Source: Poronia punctata | Taxonomy: Eukaryota; Ascomycota; Sordariomycetes; Xylariales; Xylariaceae | NCBI GenBank assembly: GCA_022579005.1 | Contig: MU401620.1 | Coordinates: 1 to 64,000 of the forward strand | Reading direction: 5' to 3' | DNA: 64,000 nucleotides | Part shown: positions 11,761-23,134 of the stretch, piece after piece | How the letters are laid out: every line of letters begins with the position of its first letter | Numbering within the stretch: the first letter of the stretch is position 1 | Made by a program: the position numbers and the translations under genes | The notes under the pieces: generated by a model | Seen by the model: only the letters and a program-made list of their open reading frames with translations | Databases searched by the model: none | Told to the model about the DNA's origin: nothing

Positions 11761-12833
11761 ACCCCCTTAGCCTTTAGCCTTGAAATTTAACTTTTTTGGC
11801 TATAACTATTTTAGTTACCCTCTTTATTAGCTATAGCTTTAAATTTTAACACTTTTAGTTATACTTTTAAAAATAACCTCTTTAAGCTTATAATTTTTTT
11901 ATTTACTATTTTAGCTATAACCTTTTTATTTACTTTTTATAATTATAATGTTTTTAATTATCTTTTTTAACTATAGCTTTAAATTTTTTTTATAGCTATA
12001 ACATTTTTAATTACTTTTTTTTAAAGCTTTTAGCTTTAAAGATTACTTAACTTAATACTTTTAGCCCTTAGCTTTAATAAAAAAATTTATAGTTTTAACT
12101 TTTTTAATTATTAATTATAGCTTTTAGCTTTAAAAAATATTTAACTTAACTTTTTTAGCTTATAGCTATAACCTTTTTAATTATTTTTTTAGCTATAGTT
12201 TTAAATTTTAATAGCTTTAATTATAGCTTTAAAAATAATTTAACTTAACTTTTTTAGCTATAACCTTTTTAGTTACCTTTTTTAGCTATAGCTTTAAATT
12301 TTACTTATTATAGCTATAATGTTTTTAATTTTTTTTAGCTATAGCTTTAAATTTAACTTTTTTAGCCTTTAGCTTTAAAAATTACTTAATTTAACTTTTT
12401 TACTTATAACTTTAAAATTTAACTTTTATAGCTATAACTTTTTTAGTTATCTTTTAAACCTTTTTTTTTTTTACTAGCTTTTAGCTTTAAAAATTAGTTA
12501 ACTTATAGCTATAATTTTAAATTTTATTTTTTATAGCTATAGCTTAAAATTTTAATAGTTTTAATTATAGCTTTAAAAATAACTTAATTTAAACTTTTTA
12601 GCTTTTAGTTTTAAAATTTAACTTTTTTAGCTATAATTATTTTAGTTATTATTTATAGCTATAACTTTTTAAATTAGCTTTAGCTTTTTTTTTTTACTTT
12701 TATTAGCTATAGCTTTAAATTTTACTTTTTTTACTTATAACCTTTTTAGCTACTTCTTTAGCTTTTAAGCTTTAAAAATTACTTAACTTAGCTTTTTATA
12801 GCTATAACTTTAAATTTTACTTTTTATAACTAT
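11761..12833. repeat. RIP-mutated minisatellite array left of the retroelement
   Basis: The array words agctatagctttaaatttta and ttagctataacctttttagt continue from the tail segment at 11760, losing C and G quickly. The array is interrupted at 12834 by an LTR element and resumes at 19205. No gene. Confidence 0.75.
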
Positions 12834-13128
12834 TATAATAGCTATGCTTGTTAATTTAAGGTTATATAACCTAAAAAATAGTTATATAATTTTTAAACTA
12901 TATATATTATTATAAAGTAGGTTTAAAGTAGTACTAAACACTGCCTTTGCTTAGCAAGGCCTACTTAGTAAAATAATCTAATTAAGTATATACTTATATT
13001 TTTAGCTAAGTATTTATATATAAATAGTAAGAAAATAGATTTTACTATAGCTAGTTTTTTTTTCTTTTTAACCTAAAATCTTCTATATAGCGTTAATATA
13101 TAGCTATTATACTTTACTAATTATTATA
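12834..13128 (+). repeat. 5' LTR
   Basis: This aligns along its whole length with 18909-19204: tagctaagtatttatatata, the aacttaaaatttt-type word and taatatatagctattat occur in the same order. It keeps more C than the 3' copy, for example cttagcaaggcctacttag against cttagctaaacttatttag. The two LTRs were therefore mutated to different extents. Confidence 0.85.
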
Positions 13129-15849
13129 TTATTTTAAGTTTTATTAATTAATTGCGTTTATATAATTAATTTACTACTTACTTTATACTTTTTGCTAAAT
13201 TTAGCAGCTAAAAAATAAAATTATTAACTTTAACTTAATTTAACTTAATTAAACTTTATATATATAATTAATGTTTATATATAATTAACTAACTTAAAAC
13301 TTTATATGCTATAGAATATAGTAAGCAACTTAACTTATTAATATAAAAAATAGCTTTTTTATTATAATTAATACTTTTATTTTTAATAACTTTAAGTTAA
13401 AAAAAAGAATTTAACTAATAATTTAATACTATTAAAGCTATAAACAACCTTGCTGCTTTAGTAGCTTTTATTACTAATATAGCTAACTAGCTTATTTTTT
13501 TTTACTAAAAGCTAAGCTTTAGTACTTAACTTAACTAACTTTAATATTATAGGTTTTTAAGCTTTTTTATTAAATTTTACTAAATATAAAATAAGCTAAA
13601 TTAAATTAATATATAAGTTAATATAAAAAATATTTTTGCTAGCAACTATATTATAACTTTTAAAAAATATACTACTTTATTAAGCAATACTTTTAATAAA
13701 AGCACTTTTATTATTTAAAGCTTAGCTGCTAACTTTATTTTTTAGCTTATTGCTACTTTAATTAATATACTTAACTTTTACTTTTAAAAAAAACTTAAGC
13801 TAAAAGTTTTAAACTTTTAATTTTTAATAAAAAAACTAATAACTTTAATAGTTAAATTTAAATAATTGCTTTAAATCTTAACTTTAATATATATACTTTT
13901 TATAATAAAAAATAATAACTAAAATATATATTTATACGCTTTTTTAGCTAGCTTTAGTAATAAGTTAAAGTATGTTTTAATGCTTATAATTATAAAATAA
14001 GCTTTATATATATTGCTAAAATAATTTAAGTTTTTAAAACTATTTATAAATTAGTTAACTAAGTAAAAGCTGCTGCTTAAAAGCTTGTTGCTATAAACTT
14101 TTATAACTTTTTTACTTAAAATATTTAAGTTTTTATTAGCTATTTTATTAAGTTATTAGTTTAAGCTTATAAACTATACTTTTTTTAAAAAAAAAGCTAT
14201 ACTATAATATAAAAGTTTTAATTAGCTATATTTTTTATGCTTATGTTTATAACTTAAATATTTTTTATAAAACTTTTTATAAGTTTTTTTTTAAAAAAAT
14301 GCTTAATTAATAAGTTAAAAATTAAAAGTAAAAAGCTAAAGCTAAACTAGTAAAATAACTTTATAAAAGTATAACTTTAAATTAAAAGTTTTTTATTTTT
14401 ACTTTAAAGCTTATTATTTATAAGTAGCTATTTAAAACTAAAAAAAAGTTTACTAAAAAAATAATACTTGCTTTAATTATAATAAAAAAGGCTATATAAT
14501 TAAAAACTATTTTTAACTTTAAATTAATGCTTTTTTGCTAAACTAGTAGAAAAAATAAAAAAAATATTTTAATTAAAAAAATTATTTTTTAAAAAATTAC
14601 TTTATTTAATAAATTAAAAAACTAGCCTAGCTGCTATAAGTTTTTATAATAGCTTATATGTTTACTATAGCTAAATTAATTAATAAAAATAAAACTACTA
14701 AATTTAAATATTTTATTTAAATTTAAATTAATAGCTTTAAAATATAAACTATTACTTTATATAATATTAAAGTAAATATTTACTTTTTTATTAATACTTT
14801 ATTAGCTTTATTATTTTATAAATAACTTAAAGCTTTATTAACTTATTTAAAAAAGCTTATTTAACTTTTTAATTATAAAAGCTAACTTGCTAGCACTATT
14901 TTTTAAATGCTAATAGCTAGCTTAAAAATTAATAGCTGCTAATTTATTAATTAAACTTTTTAAGTTATTAATATTAATAATAAAGTTATTATTAGTTTAT
15001 AATAAATAGCTAAATATTTTATTATTTTAAATTATAAGCACTGCTAATTACTATAGCTTAAAAAAACCTTACTTTTTATTATATATTTACTTATAATTTT
15101 TTTAGTAAAAACAAATTTAATTATACTAACTAAGTAATTTGCTTACTAATAAAATGTTAACTATTAAAATACTAAATTAAATTAGCACTACTAGCTATTA
15201 TAATATAATAAGCTTTTTATTTGCTTTATTATAGCTACTATTTAACTTTTTACCTTAATTAATAAAAATAATTAAAAAGCTATTGCTTTAATTATTATAT
15301 TAACTTAGCACTTTATATATACTTAAAAATAAAAGTTTTTAAAACTACTAAATTTTAGCAAGCTAATATTTATTAAGTATATAAAGCAACTTTAAAGCTT
15401 GCTAGCTTAAATTAATGCTTTTTTTAACTATAAGCTTTATTAAGCTTTTTATAAATAAAAATTTAAAATATATTATTTAAGTACATTAGTTAATCTTATT
15501 TTAACTTGCTTACTTTAAAAGCTTTTTTTTTTTTAAAAAAAAAAGCAAGTATTTTACTTTTTTTTTACTTTAACTTTAATATAAAATTAAAACTAACTAA
15601 TAAAGTACTTTTTGCTAGTTTTTTTAAGTTTTAAATATTAGTTAAATATATATTTTTTTAAAAAAAACTATAAATAAACTTTTTGTTTTTAGTTTTATTA
15701 AACCTTATATAAAGCTTTATATAGCTTTTATAGTTTTTGCTTTTAAACTAAAGTTTTAAAAAAATAGTTTTATATTAACTATTATTAGCAAAATTATTAC
15801 TTTAAAAATTATATTATTATTGCTTTAAATATTAATAAAACTATTTTTA

Positions 15850-17350
15850 ATTGCTATAATGCTTGCTACTCTTTTTAAGTTTAATAATATTAAAGCTTTT
15901 TATTACTTATAAATAACTTTATTTTTAAATATTTAACTATTTTTTATACTTATATAAGTACTTACTAGTAAAAAGTTTTACTATTTAAATTAAAAATAAA
16001 ACTAGCTTAGTAGTAGTTTTTTATTAACGCTTAACTATAAAACCTACTTAACTAATATATTAGCGCTTATACTAATAACGTTTTAGTTTATTTATAAACA
16101 AAACTTTAATATTAAAAAAACTATAAAAAAGTTATTTGCTGCTTATTTATTACTAGCTTATAAAATAATATTAATAAGTTTTAGTTTAATATTTAAAAAG
16201 TTAATTATTTAAATATAATTATTAAAGTAAGCAAAAGTATTTTTATTAGCCTAGCTAAAACTAAAGCTATTATAAAATAAAAATTTTTAAAGCTTTATAA
16301 TATAATTATTATTTATTTATTTTTTAGCTTTTATAACTATATTTATATATTTATTTACTATACTAGTAAAGCTATTAAACTACTAAACTAACTTTGTTTT
16401 TAAAAAACTGTTTATTTTAAGCCTTAAATAAAAAGCTTTTTTTAACTAATTTAAAAAGCTAGCTTATACTATATTAGTACTTGCTTTTTTTTAATTTAGT
16501 TTTTTAATTTAAATAAAAGCTACTATATTTTATAATACTATTAAAAGTATTATTTTTTAATTATAACCTAATAAAAAATAAAAGCTTATTAATTATTTTT
16601 TTAAAACTATAATACTTATTAAGCAAGCTTATTTAATATAAAATAAAAAGCTTTTAGCTATAGTTTAAACTTTTAGTTATTTTTATAATAAATTACTAAG
16701 TACTTAAATTACTATTTTTATTAATTACTAAGCTTTAACTTACTTTTTACTAAACGTTGCTTAAAGTTATATTAAGTAGCTTAGCTAAACTTTTTATATA
16801 AGTTTATTATTAAGTAAAAATATTGCTTAAAAAAATATAATTATTAATGCACTATTTTATAAAACTATTAACTTTTTTACTATTAAAGCTTATAAAAAAA
16901 ATTTAAATGCTTACTTTAATTTTTTTAAAAAATATTATAAGCTTTTGCTTTTAAGCTATAATTGCTTTTATTAAAGTTTAACTATTTTTTATGCCTTTGC
17001 TTTTAATAATGCTAAAAAAACTAAAGTTAGTTAACCTAATTATTAAAAAAAACTAGTTTTAAAAACTAAGCACTTATAAAAAAAAGCTAGTTATTTTAGC
17101 TACTATTTAAAATAGTTTAATATTCTTTTAAATAGCTTTAATTTAAAAAGCTTATAGTAGCTAAAATAAAATAATTTAAGCTTTTTTAATTAACTATTAT
17201 TAGCTTAATATTAAAAAAAATACTTAATAATATATTTATAACTATTAAAATTACTAGCGTAATAAAAACCTTTATAATAAAGTATTAAGCTTTTTATACT
17301 TATTACCTTTTTTTTAGCACGTATAAAATATTATTATAGTTAATAAAAAA
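15850..17350 (+). pseudogene. Reverse transcriptase / RNase H relic of the chromovirus
   Basis: In one plus-strand frame the YxDD box is read at 16068-16079 as YTNN, followed by VLVY, exactly as G-to-A change would alter YTDDVLVY. About 80 codons later a frame resembles the gypsy connection region. RNase H appears at 16650-16750, with LLAIV and then INYQALTYF-like codons where functional elements have TDHxxLxYF (one TAA stands for Q). Stop codons occur throughout. The family assignment rests on the order and spacing of these motifs. Confidence 0.8.
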
Positions 17351-17879
17351 AATATGCTAAAAAATAAGCATAGCTATAATTATATATAATGCTTTATTAA
17401 TAAGTTTAGCTGCTTAATTACTACTATTTTAAGTAAAAAAACTAATATTGCTAAAGTACTAGCTAAAAAGTACTACTACTACTTATACTAATTTTTTAGC
17501 TTTTTAAGCACTTAAATTAATAATAATAAAAAATAGTTTATTTTATAGCTAATAAAAGCTTTAAATATTTTAATAAATATTAAATATTATTAAAGCAGCT
17601 TTAATTATTTTTAAACTTAAAATACTATTAAAATTATTAACTATAAGCTAAATTAACGTTTTTACTTTTATACTAATTAATTTTAAAATAATTAAAATAA
17701 TTATATTATTACTTTTAATTTTGCTTATAACTTATTATATTATTTATTATTAAATATAAGCTTTTTAAAAGTAGCTTTTAAAGTTAAGCTATATACTAAC
17801 TTAATACTTTTAGTATTACTTAATAATATAACTAATAAGCTAGCTAAGTATATAGTAAAGTTAATAAAGCAAATTTATA

Positions 17880-18430
17880 AAGTTTAAAACTTAGCTTATA
17901 AATTTGCTTAAAAAACTTAAAAATAGCAAAAGGTTTAAGCTAATAAAAAAAAATAAAAAGTAAACTTTTTTATTTATAACTAAGTTTTTTTTTAAAAAAA
18001 AAAGTTTTATTATAATAGCTTTTATTATTTATATAAATTTTTAATAAGTTAGTTTATTTAAAAAGTTTTTTAAAAAAAGCTATAGTTATATTTTAAATTT
18101 ACTGCTAATTTATAAAATATAAAACTTTTTTTATACTAATTAACTATATAAAGCTTTTAATAACTTTTTGCCTTAGTAAATTTAATTTTTTTAAAAACTT
18201 AAAAAAATTAATAAAAAGCTTAAATATAAAGTATAGCAAGTTTTAAAATTTAAACTTTTTAAGCGCTATAAGCATTTTTAGTACTAAGTAAACTAAATTA
18301 AATATAATTTAAATAATGCCTAGTACTTTACTAGCAACTTTAAAAATATATTAATAGCTTTAAAAAAATTTTATAATAGCTACTTTTTAGCTTTTAAACT
18401 TTTAATATATTTTAATAAATAGCTATATGC
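17880..18430 (+). pseudogene. Integrase C-terminus and chromodomain relic
   Basis: Codons at about 17935-17965 read ANKKK, like the ADKKR of gypsy integrases. 18060-18170 reads like the GPF..L.K.G.SY...LP..IHNVF segment, and 18297-18350 reads YNLNNA-stop-YFTSNFKN, like the chromodomain tail GYxxxxxxWYPASNFKN. In the Ty3/gypsy superfamily, an integrase that ends in a chromodomain defines the chromoviruses, which tend to insert in heterochromatin. All copies here are dead. Confidence 0.75.
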
Positions 18431-18908
18431 TATAGTAATAAATATAGTACTAAAAACTATTTAAATAACTTTAAAGCTATTTATAAAAGCAAGCAACTTA
18501 CTATAAAACATTATACTTAAACTTTAATACTTTATAAACTTTTAGCTTTTATTTACTTATTAGCTTTATTTAAGTTAAAAATATAAAAATAAAAGTTTAA
18601 ATTTAATTATATTATATTTAATAAATTATTTATACTATAACTTAACTAAACTAACTTATAATTTAATATTTTTATTAAAGTAAAAAAAAGTTAATAAAAT
18701 ATAAAATTATAAAAAAAACTTACTATAAAATATATAAGCATAGCAAGTTATTAAAAGTATTGTTTATATTATTATTAAATAAAAAAAAATGTTAGCTTTT
18801 AATAAAAAAAAGTATTAATTTTTTAAAAACTTTAATAATTACTTTTTAAACAAATAAAACTTTAGCTATAGCACTTTATACTTTAGCTTTAGTTTTTAAA
18901 AAAAGTAG

Positions 18909-19204
18909 TATAATAGTTAAGCTTATTAAATTAAAGTTATATAATTTAAAAAATAATTATATAACTTATAAATTATATATATTATTATAAAGTAAGTTTA
19001 AAGTAATATTAAATATTATCTTTGCTTAGCTAAACTTATTTAGTAAAATAATTTAATTAGTTATATACTTATATTTTTAGCTAAGTATTTATATATAAGT
19101 AGCAAAAAAATAAATTTTAGCATAGCTAGTCTTTTTTTTTTTTTTAACTTAAAATTTTTTATATAGCATTAATATATAGCTATTATGCCTTATTAATTAT
19201 TATA
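18909..19204 (+). repeat. 3' LTR
   Basis: Direct repeat of the 5' LTR, starting TATAATAG after the polypurine-like tract at about 18898-18908 and ending ATTATTATA. The flanking gctat continues the host minisatellite (agctataacgtttttaac). Confidence 0.85.
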
Positions 19205-20880
19205 GCTATAACGTTTTTAACTATTTCTTTTAGCTTTAGCTTTAAATTTAATCTTTTTAGCTTTTAGCTTTAAAATTACTTAATTTAACTTTTATTACTT
19301 TAAATTTAATTTTTTTAACTTTTTTATTAATAGCTTTAAAAATAACTTTTTTTAGCTATAACTTTTTTAGCTACCTTTTTTAGCTATAACCTTTTTAGCT
19401 ACTTTTTTTAGCTATAACTTTTTAATTATCCTTTTAGCTTTTAATATTAAAATTTATCTTTTTTAATTATAGGTTTAAAAATAATTTAGCTTAGCTTTTT
19501 TAGCTTTTAGCTTTAAAAGTTACTTTTTATAGCTATAACCTTTTTAGTTACTATTTTCTTTTTAACTATAAGTTTAAATTTTAATACTTTTAATTATAGC
19601 TTTAATATAACCTTTTTAGCTTTTAACTTTAAAATTTACCTTTTTTAGTTTTAACCTTTTTAATTACTTTTTATAGCCTTAGATTTAAAAGTTACCTTAG
19701 TTAACTTTATTACTTTATAGCTTAAAGATTTATCTTTTTAAGTTATAGCTTTAAAAATTACTTAACTTAACGTTTTTAGCTTATAGTTATAGCTTTAAAT
19801 CTAAAGTCTTTAACTTTTAACTTTAAAAATTATTTAACTTAGTTTTTTTATTTACTTTTTTAGCTATAACTCTTTTAGTTACTTTTTATAGCTATTACTT
19901 TTTTAACTACCCTTTTTAGCTATAACTTTAAAATTTAACCTTTTTAGCAATAACTTTTTTAATTACCTTTTATAGCTATAGCTTTAAATTTTAACCTTTT
20001 AGCTTTTAGTTTTAAAAATTACTTAACCTAGCTATTTTATTTACCTTTTTTAGCTATAACCTTTATAATTACTTTTTTAGCCTTTAGCTTTAAAAATTAC
20101 TTAACTTAACTTTATATAGCTTTAAAAATAACTTTTTATAGCTATAGTTTTAAATTTTAACTTTTTAGCTATAACTTTTTATTACTTTTAGCTATAAACT
20201 TTTTAATTACTTTTTTAACTTTTAGCTTTAAAAATAATTTAATTTAAGCTTTTTAATTTTTAGCTTTAAATTTTAATATTTTTATTTATAGCATTAAATT
20301 TTACTTTTTTAGCTTATATTTATAGCTTTAAATTTAAACTTTTTAATTTTTAACTTTAAAAATTATTTAACTTAGCTTTTTTATTTACTTTTTTTAGCTA
20401 TAACTTTTTTAGCTATTTTTTTAGCCTTTAGCTTTAAAAATAACTTAATTTAATACTTTTAGCTTTTAGCTATAATCTTTTTAGTTATTTTTTTAGCTTT
20501 TAAGTTTAAAGATTACTTTTTTTAATTATAACTTTTAAAATACCTTTTTATAGTTTTAGCTATTATAATTACTTTTTATAGCTATAAATAATATAAGTTA
20601 TTTTAAAAAATTATAGCTATAGTAAATAAATTTTAAAAGTTATAGCTATAATAAAGTATTTTTAAAAGTTATAGTTTTAATAAGTAAATTTTAAAGTTAT
20701 AGCTTTAATAAGTAAATTTAAAAAGTTATAGCTATAGCAGGTTATTTTAAAAGGTTATAGTTATAATAGGTTATTTTTAAAGGCTATAGCTTTGCTAAGT
20801 AAATTTAAAAAGTAATAGTTATAGCTAATTTATGCTATTTAAAAGGCCATGGCTTTGCTAAGTAAATTTCAAAGGTTATA
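19205..20880. repeat. RIP-mutated minisatellite array right of the retroelement
   Basis: The array interrupted at 12833 continues here with the same words, agctataacctttttagct and agctttaaatttaaac. From about 20600 it changes to the more regular form aaaggttatagctatagcagg, and C and G rise steadily towards 20900, as at 10.4-10.9 kb. No gene. Confidence 0.75.
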
Positions 20881-21737
20881 GCTATAGCAGGTCATTTTAA
20901 AAGGTAACGGTCATAGCTAATGTAGGTCATTTTAAAAGGTTATAGCCATGGCTAATGTAGGTTATTTTAAAAGGTCATAGCTATGGCAGGTCATTTGAAA
21001 GGTAATGGTCATGGCTAATTCAGGTCATTCGAAAGGCTATGGCTCTGCCAGGTGAATTCCAAAGGCTATGGCTCTACCAGGTCAATTCGAAAGGTAATGG
21101 TCATGGCTAATTCAGGTCAATTCGAAAGGTCATGGCCATGGCAGGTCAATTCGAAAGGTAATGGTCATGGCTAATTCAGGTCATTCGAAAGGCTATGGCT
21201 CTGCCAGGTGAATTCCAAAGGTCATGGCCCTGGTAGGTCATTTCCAAAGGCTATGGCTCTACCAGGTCAATTCGGAAGGTAATGGTCATGGCTAATTCAG
21301 GTCAATTCGAAAGGTCATGGCCATGGCAGGTCAATTCGAAAGGTAATGGTCATGGCTAATTCAGGTCATTCGAAAGGCTATGGCTCTGCCAGGTGAATTC
21401 CAAAGGTCATGGCCATGGCAGGTCATTTCGAAAGGTCATGGCCATGCCAGGTGAATTCCAAAGGTCATGGCCATGGCAGGTCATTTCGAAAGGTAATGGT
21501 CATGGCTAATTCAGGTGAATTCCAAAGGTCATGGCCATGGCAGGTGAATTCCAAAGGTAATGGCCATGGCAGGTGAATTCTGAAGGTCAGGGCCCTGGTA
21601 GGCCATTTTGAAAGGTCATGGTCATGGCAGGTCAATTCCAAAGGTAATGGCCATGGTAGGTGAATTTGAAAGGTAATGGTCATGGCTAATTTAGGTTATT
21701 CTAAAGGTCATGGCCATGGCAGGTGAATTCTAAAGGT
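20881..21737 (+). repeat. Lightly mutated 29-30 bp minisatellite array (island edge)
   Basis: About 29 tandem units of the type aggtcaattcgaaagg plus tcatggccatggc, with the variants ggctctgcc, ggccctggt and ggctaattc in recurring order. The orientation is the same as at 10850-11394. Minus-strand frames across it are repeat-encoded and rich in W, P, H and L; they are not genes. Confidence 0.85.
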
Positions 21738-22030
21738 CATGGACCTTACCTTAGCTGACCTGACCTTGTGGCTATGTTGTGGCTAATTCTAAGTGGTGTG
21801 GCTAGGTAGTCATCGGCAGTGCCCAATGCCAAGAAAACCTCCCTATAGAAATGCAAATGTCTTGGCATTGGCCATTTTCCGTCCGAAATAGGAAATCCTC
21901 TAACTACTTTTGGACGCATTTTCTCCCATAGAAAACAGGAACGATACAGCAAAGTGGTCATGGTCATGGCAGACAAAACAGGAACACCATCTCCCTCGTA
22001 AACTCGGGCACTCGGGCATTAAGTTTCTTT
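21738..22030. repeat. Intact head segment of composite repeat at the island edge (copy E)
   Basis: This matches 11385-11630: ggaccttaccttagctgacc, aagtggtgtggctaggtagt and cagtgcccaatgccaagaaa are exact. The tail segment found after the other heads is absent. After cctcgtaaact the sequence turns into the unique DNA of the gene island. A small array-like insertion (gtggtcatggtcatggcag) sits at about 21954-21972. Confidence 0.8.
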
Positions 22031-23134
22031 TCGTCTCGCAGCTGAATTCCTCTCCCCAGATGAGTGTGTGGTGAGGTTGGCAGGACAAATACCTATGTAC
22101 CCGTCAGGCTTTTGGGGGTATCTGTCTTCAAAAGGCTTCAAAATACACATACTACAATAAGGAGCTTTGGAGTAGCAAAGTAAGCAAAGACTGTATGTTT
22201 TAAGCAGTTTCTCAGACCTGGCCTGGCATTTTCCTGACATCCTCACGTATTGGAAAGGCATTGAGATATACGAGCCTGTACCGTTACGGCTTAGCGTGTA
22301 GAGCTGGCTAGTACTCAGTAAATGTGGGGGCTGGGAATTTGTCATTTTACAACTACCTACTACCTCCGTGTAGGCTACCTTGTTCAGCTCAGACTCAAGT
22401 CAAAATAAAGGCATGATAATAAACGATCGCGTTCCCATAGAAGAGAATGCAAAAAGACCAGATGTCTCGCACCTTTCCATAACCTAGACCGGGCCTCGTT
22501 CTTCTCCAACTATGCTGGAAAGAATCCGTTCAAAGTAAACTTACCATAAGAGCAGATAAAGAAGCTGCTAATATTTTAGGTATGATATATAGGGAACAGT
22601 CAGACCCTCCATTGTGCCACAGCGATCAAAATCCAGCCAAGAATGATATGCCCAATCCAGCTCTTGTAAAGCGAGTACTTGGTCTAGAGTAGGACCGTAG
22701 ACCAGGCCGAACCTGCTTTTCCAGGCCTCAAGGGCGGCTTCTGACTGTTGGGTTATGATATGTACCTTTGAAAGTTTGAAGTACAATTCAGCTTGTAGCC
22801 TAGCTCTTGGAATCGGATTAGTAGAGGATGAGAGGCGTCAGAATAAGCGCTCGCGGTCTGGCGACCTTGGCCGGCGCGAAGAGAACAAGAAGAAAATAGG
22901 AAGCAAATAAAAAAGAAGAAAATGCGTACAGTCTTGAATAAGATGTCTACAAGATCGTCGTCGATGCTTCCAAACACTGCCCACGTACACAAACACAAAA
23001 ACATACAAAGAGGTCATGAGTGGGTAAAAGAATGGCGCAACAAGTACCGTTGTAAGATATCGTTATGCAGTTGCCAGTATTGAACTGCATGTCCCATGGT
23101 GGTAATGAAGGCATTCCCACAGGTATACCCTGTT
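22031..23134. other. Island edge, no convincing gene
   Basis: Composition is normal and unique. Minus-strand frames of 60-108 codons exist, for example one ending at 22568 with an acidic, W-rich stretch (ALQELDWAYHSWLDFD) that looks protein-like. It begins at a TTG codon, and the only splice donor seen beside it would give a 21-bp intron, which is too short. It could be a remnant or an unmodelled terminal exon. This stretch also holds the 3' flank of the zinc-finger gene. Confidence 0.4.

Larger units (their letters stand above)
12834..19204 (+). mobile_element. RIP-inactivated Ty3/gypsy chromovirus LTR retrotransposon
   Basis: Two direct repeats of about 295 bp (12834-13128 and 18909-19204) bound about 5.8 kb. 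The ends read TATAATAG and ATTATTATA, which pair as a short inverted repeat and fit an original TG..CA boundary. The flanks actat (12829-12833) and gctat (19205-19209) fit a 5-bp target duplication with one G-to-A change. A purine tract, aaaaaaagtag, precedes the 3' LTR. The plus strand carries pol remnants in the Ty3/gypsy order: RT active-site box at 16068-16079 (YTNN for YxDD), RNase H near 16620-16750, integrase C-terminal part at about 17900-18170 and a chromodomain at about 18205-18420. All frames are full of TAA and TAG where CAA, CAG or TGG codons stood. It is certainly non-functional. Confidence 0.88.

Noticed and set aside
21465..21683. 72-codon minus-strand frame rich in H, P, W and L
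   Set aside because: It lies entirely inside the minisatellite and repeats itself every 29-30 bp. It is a by-product of the repeat.
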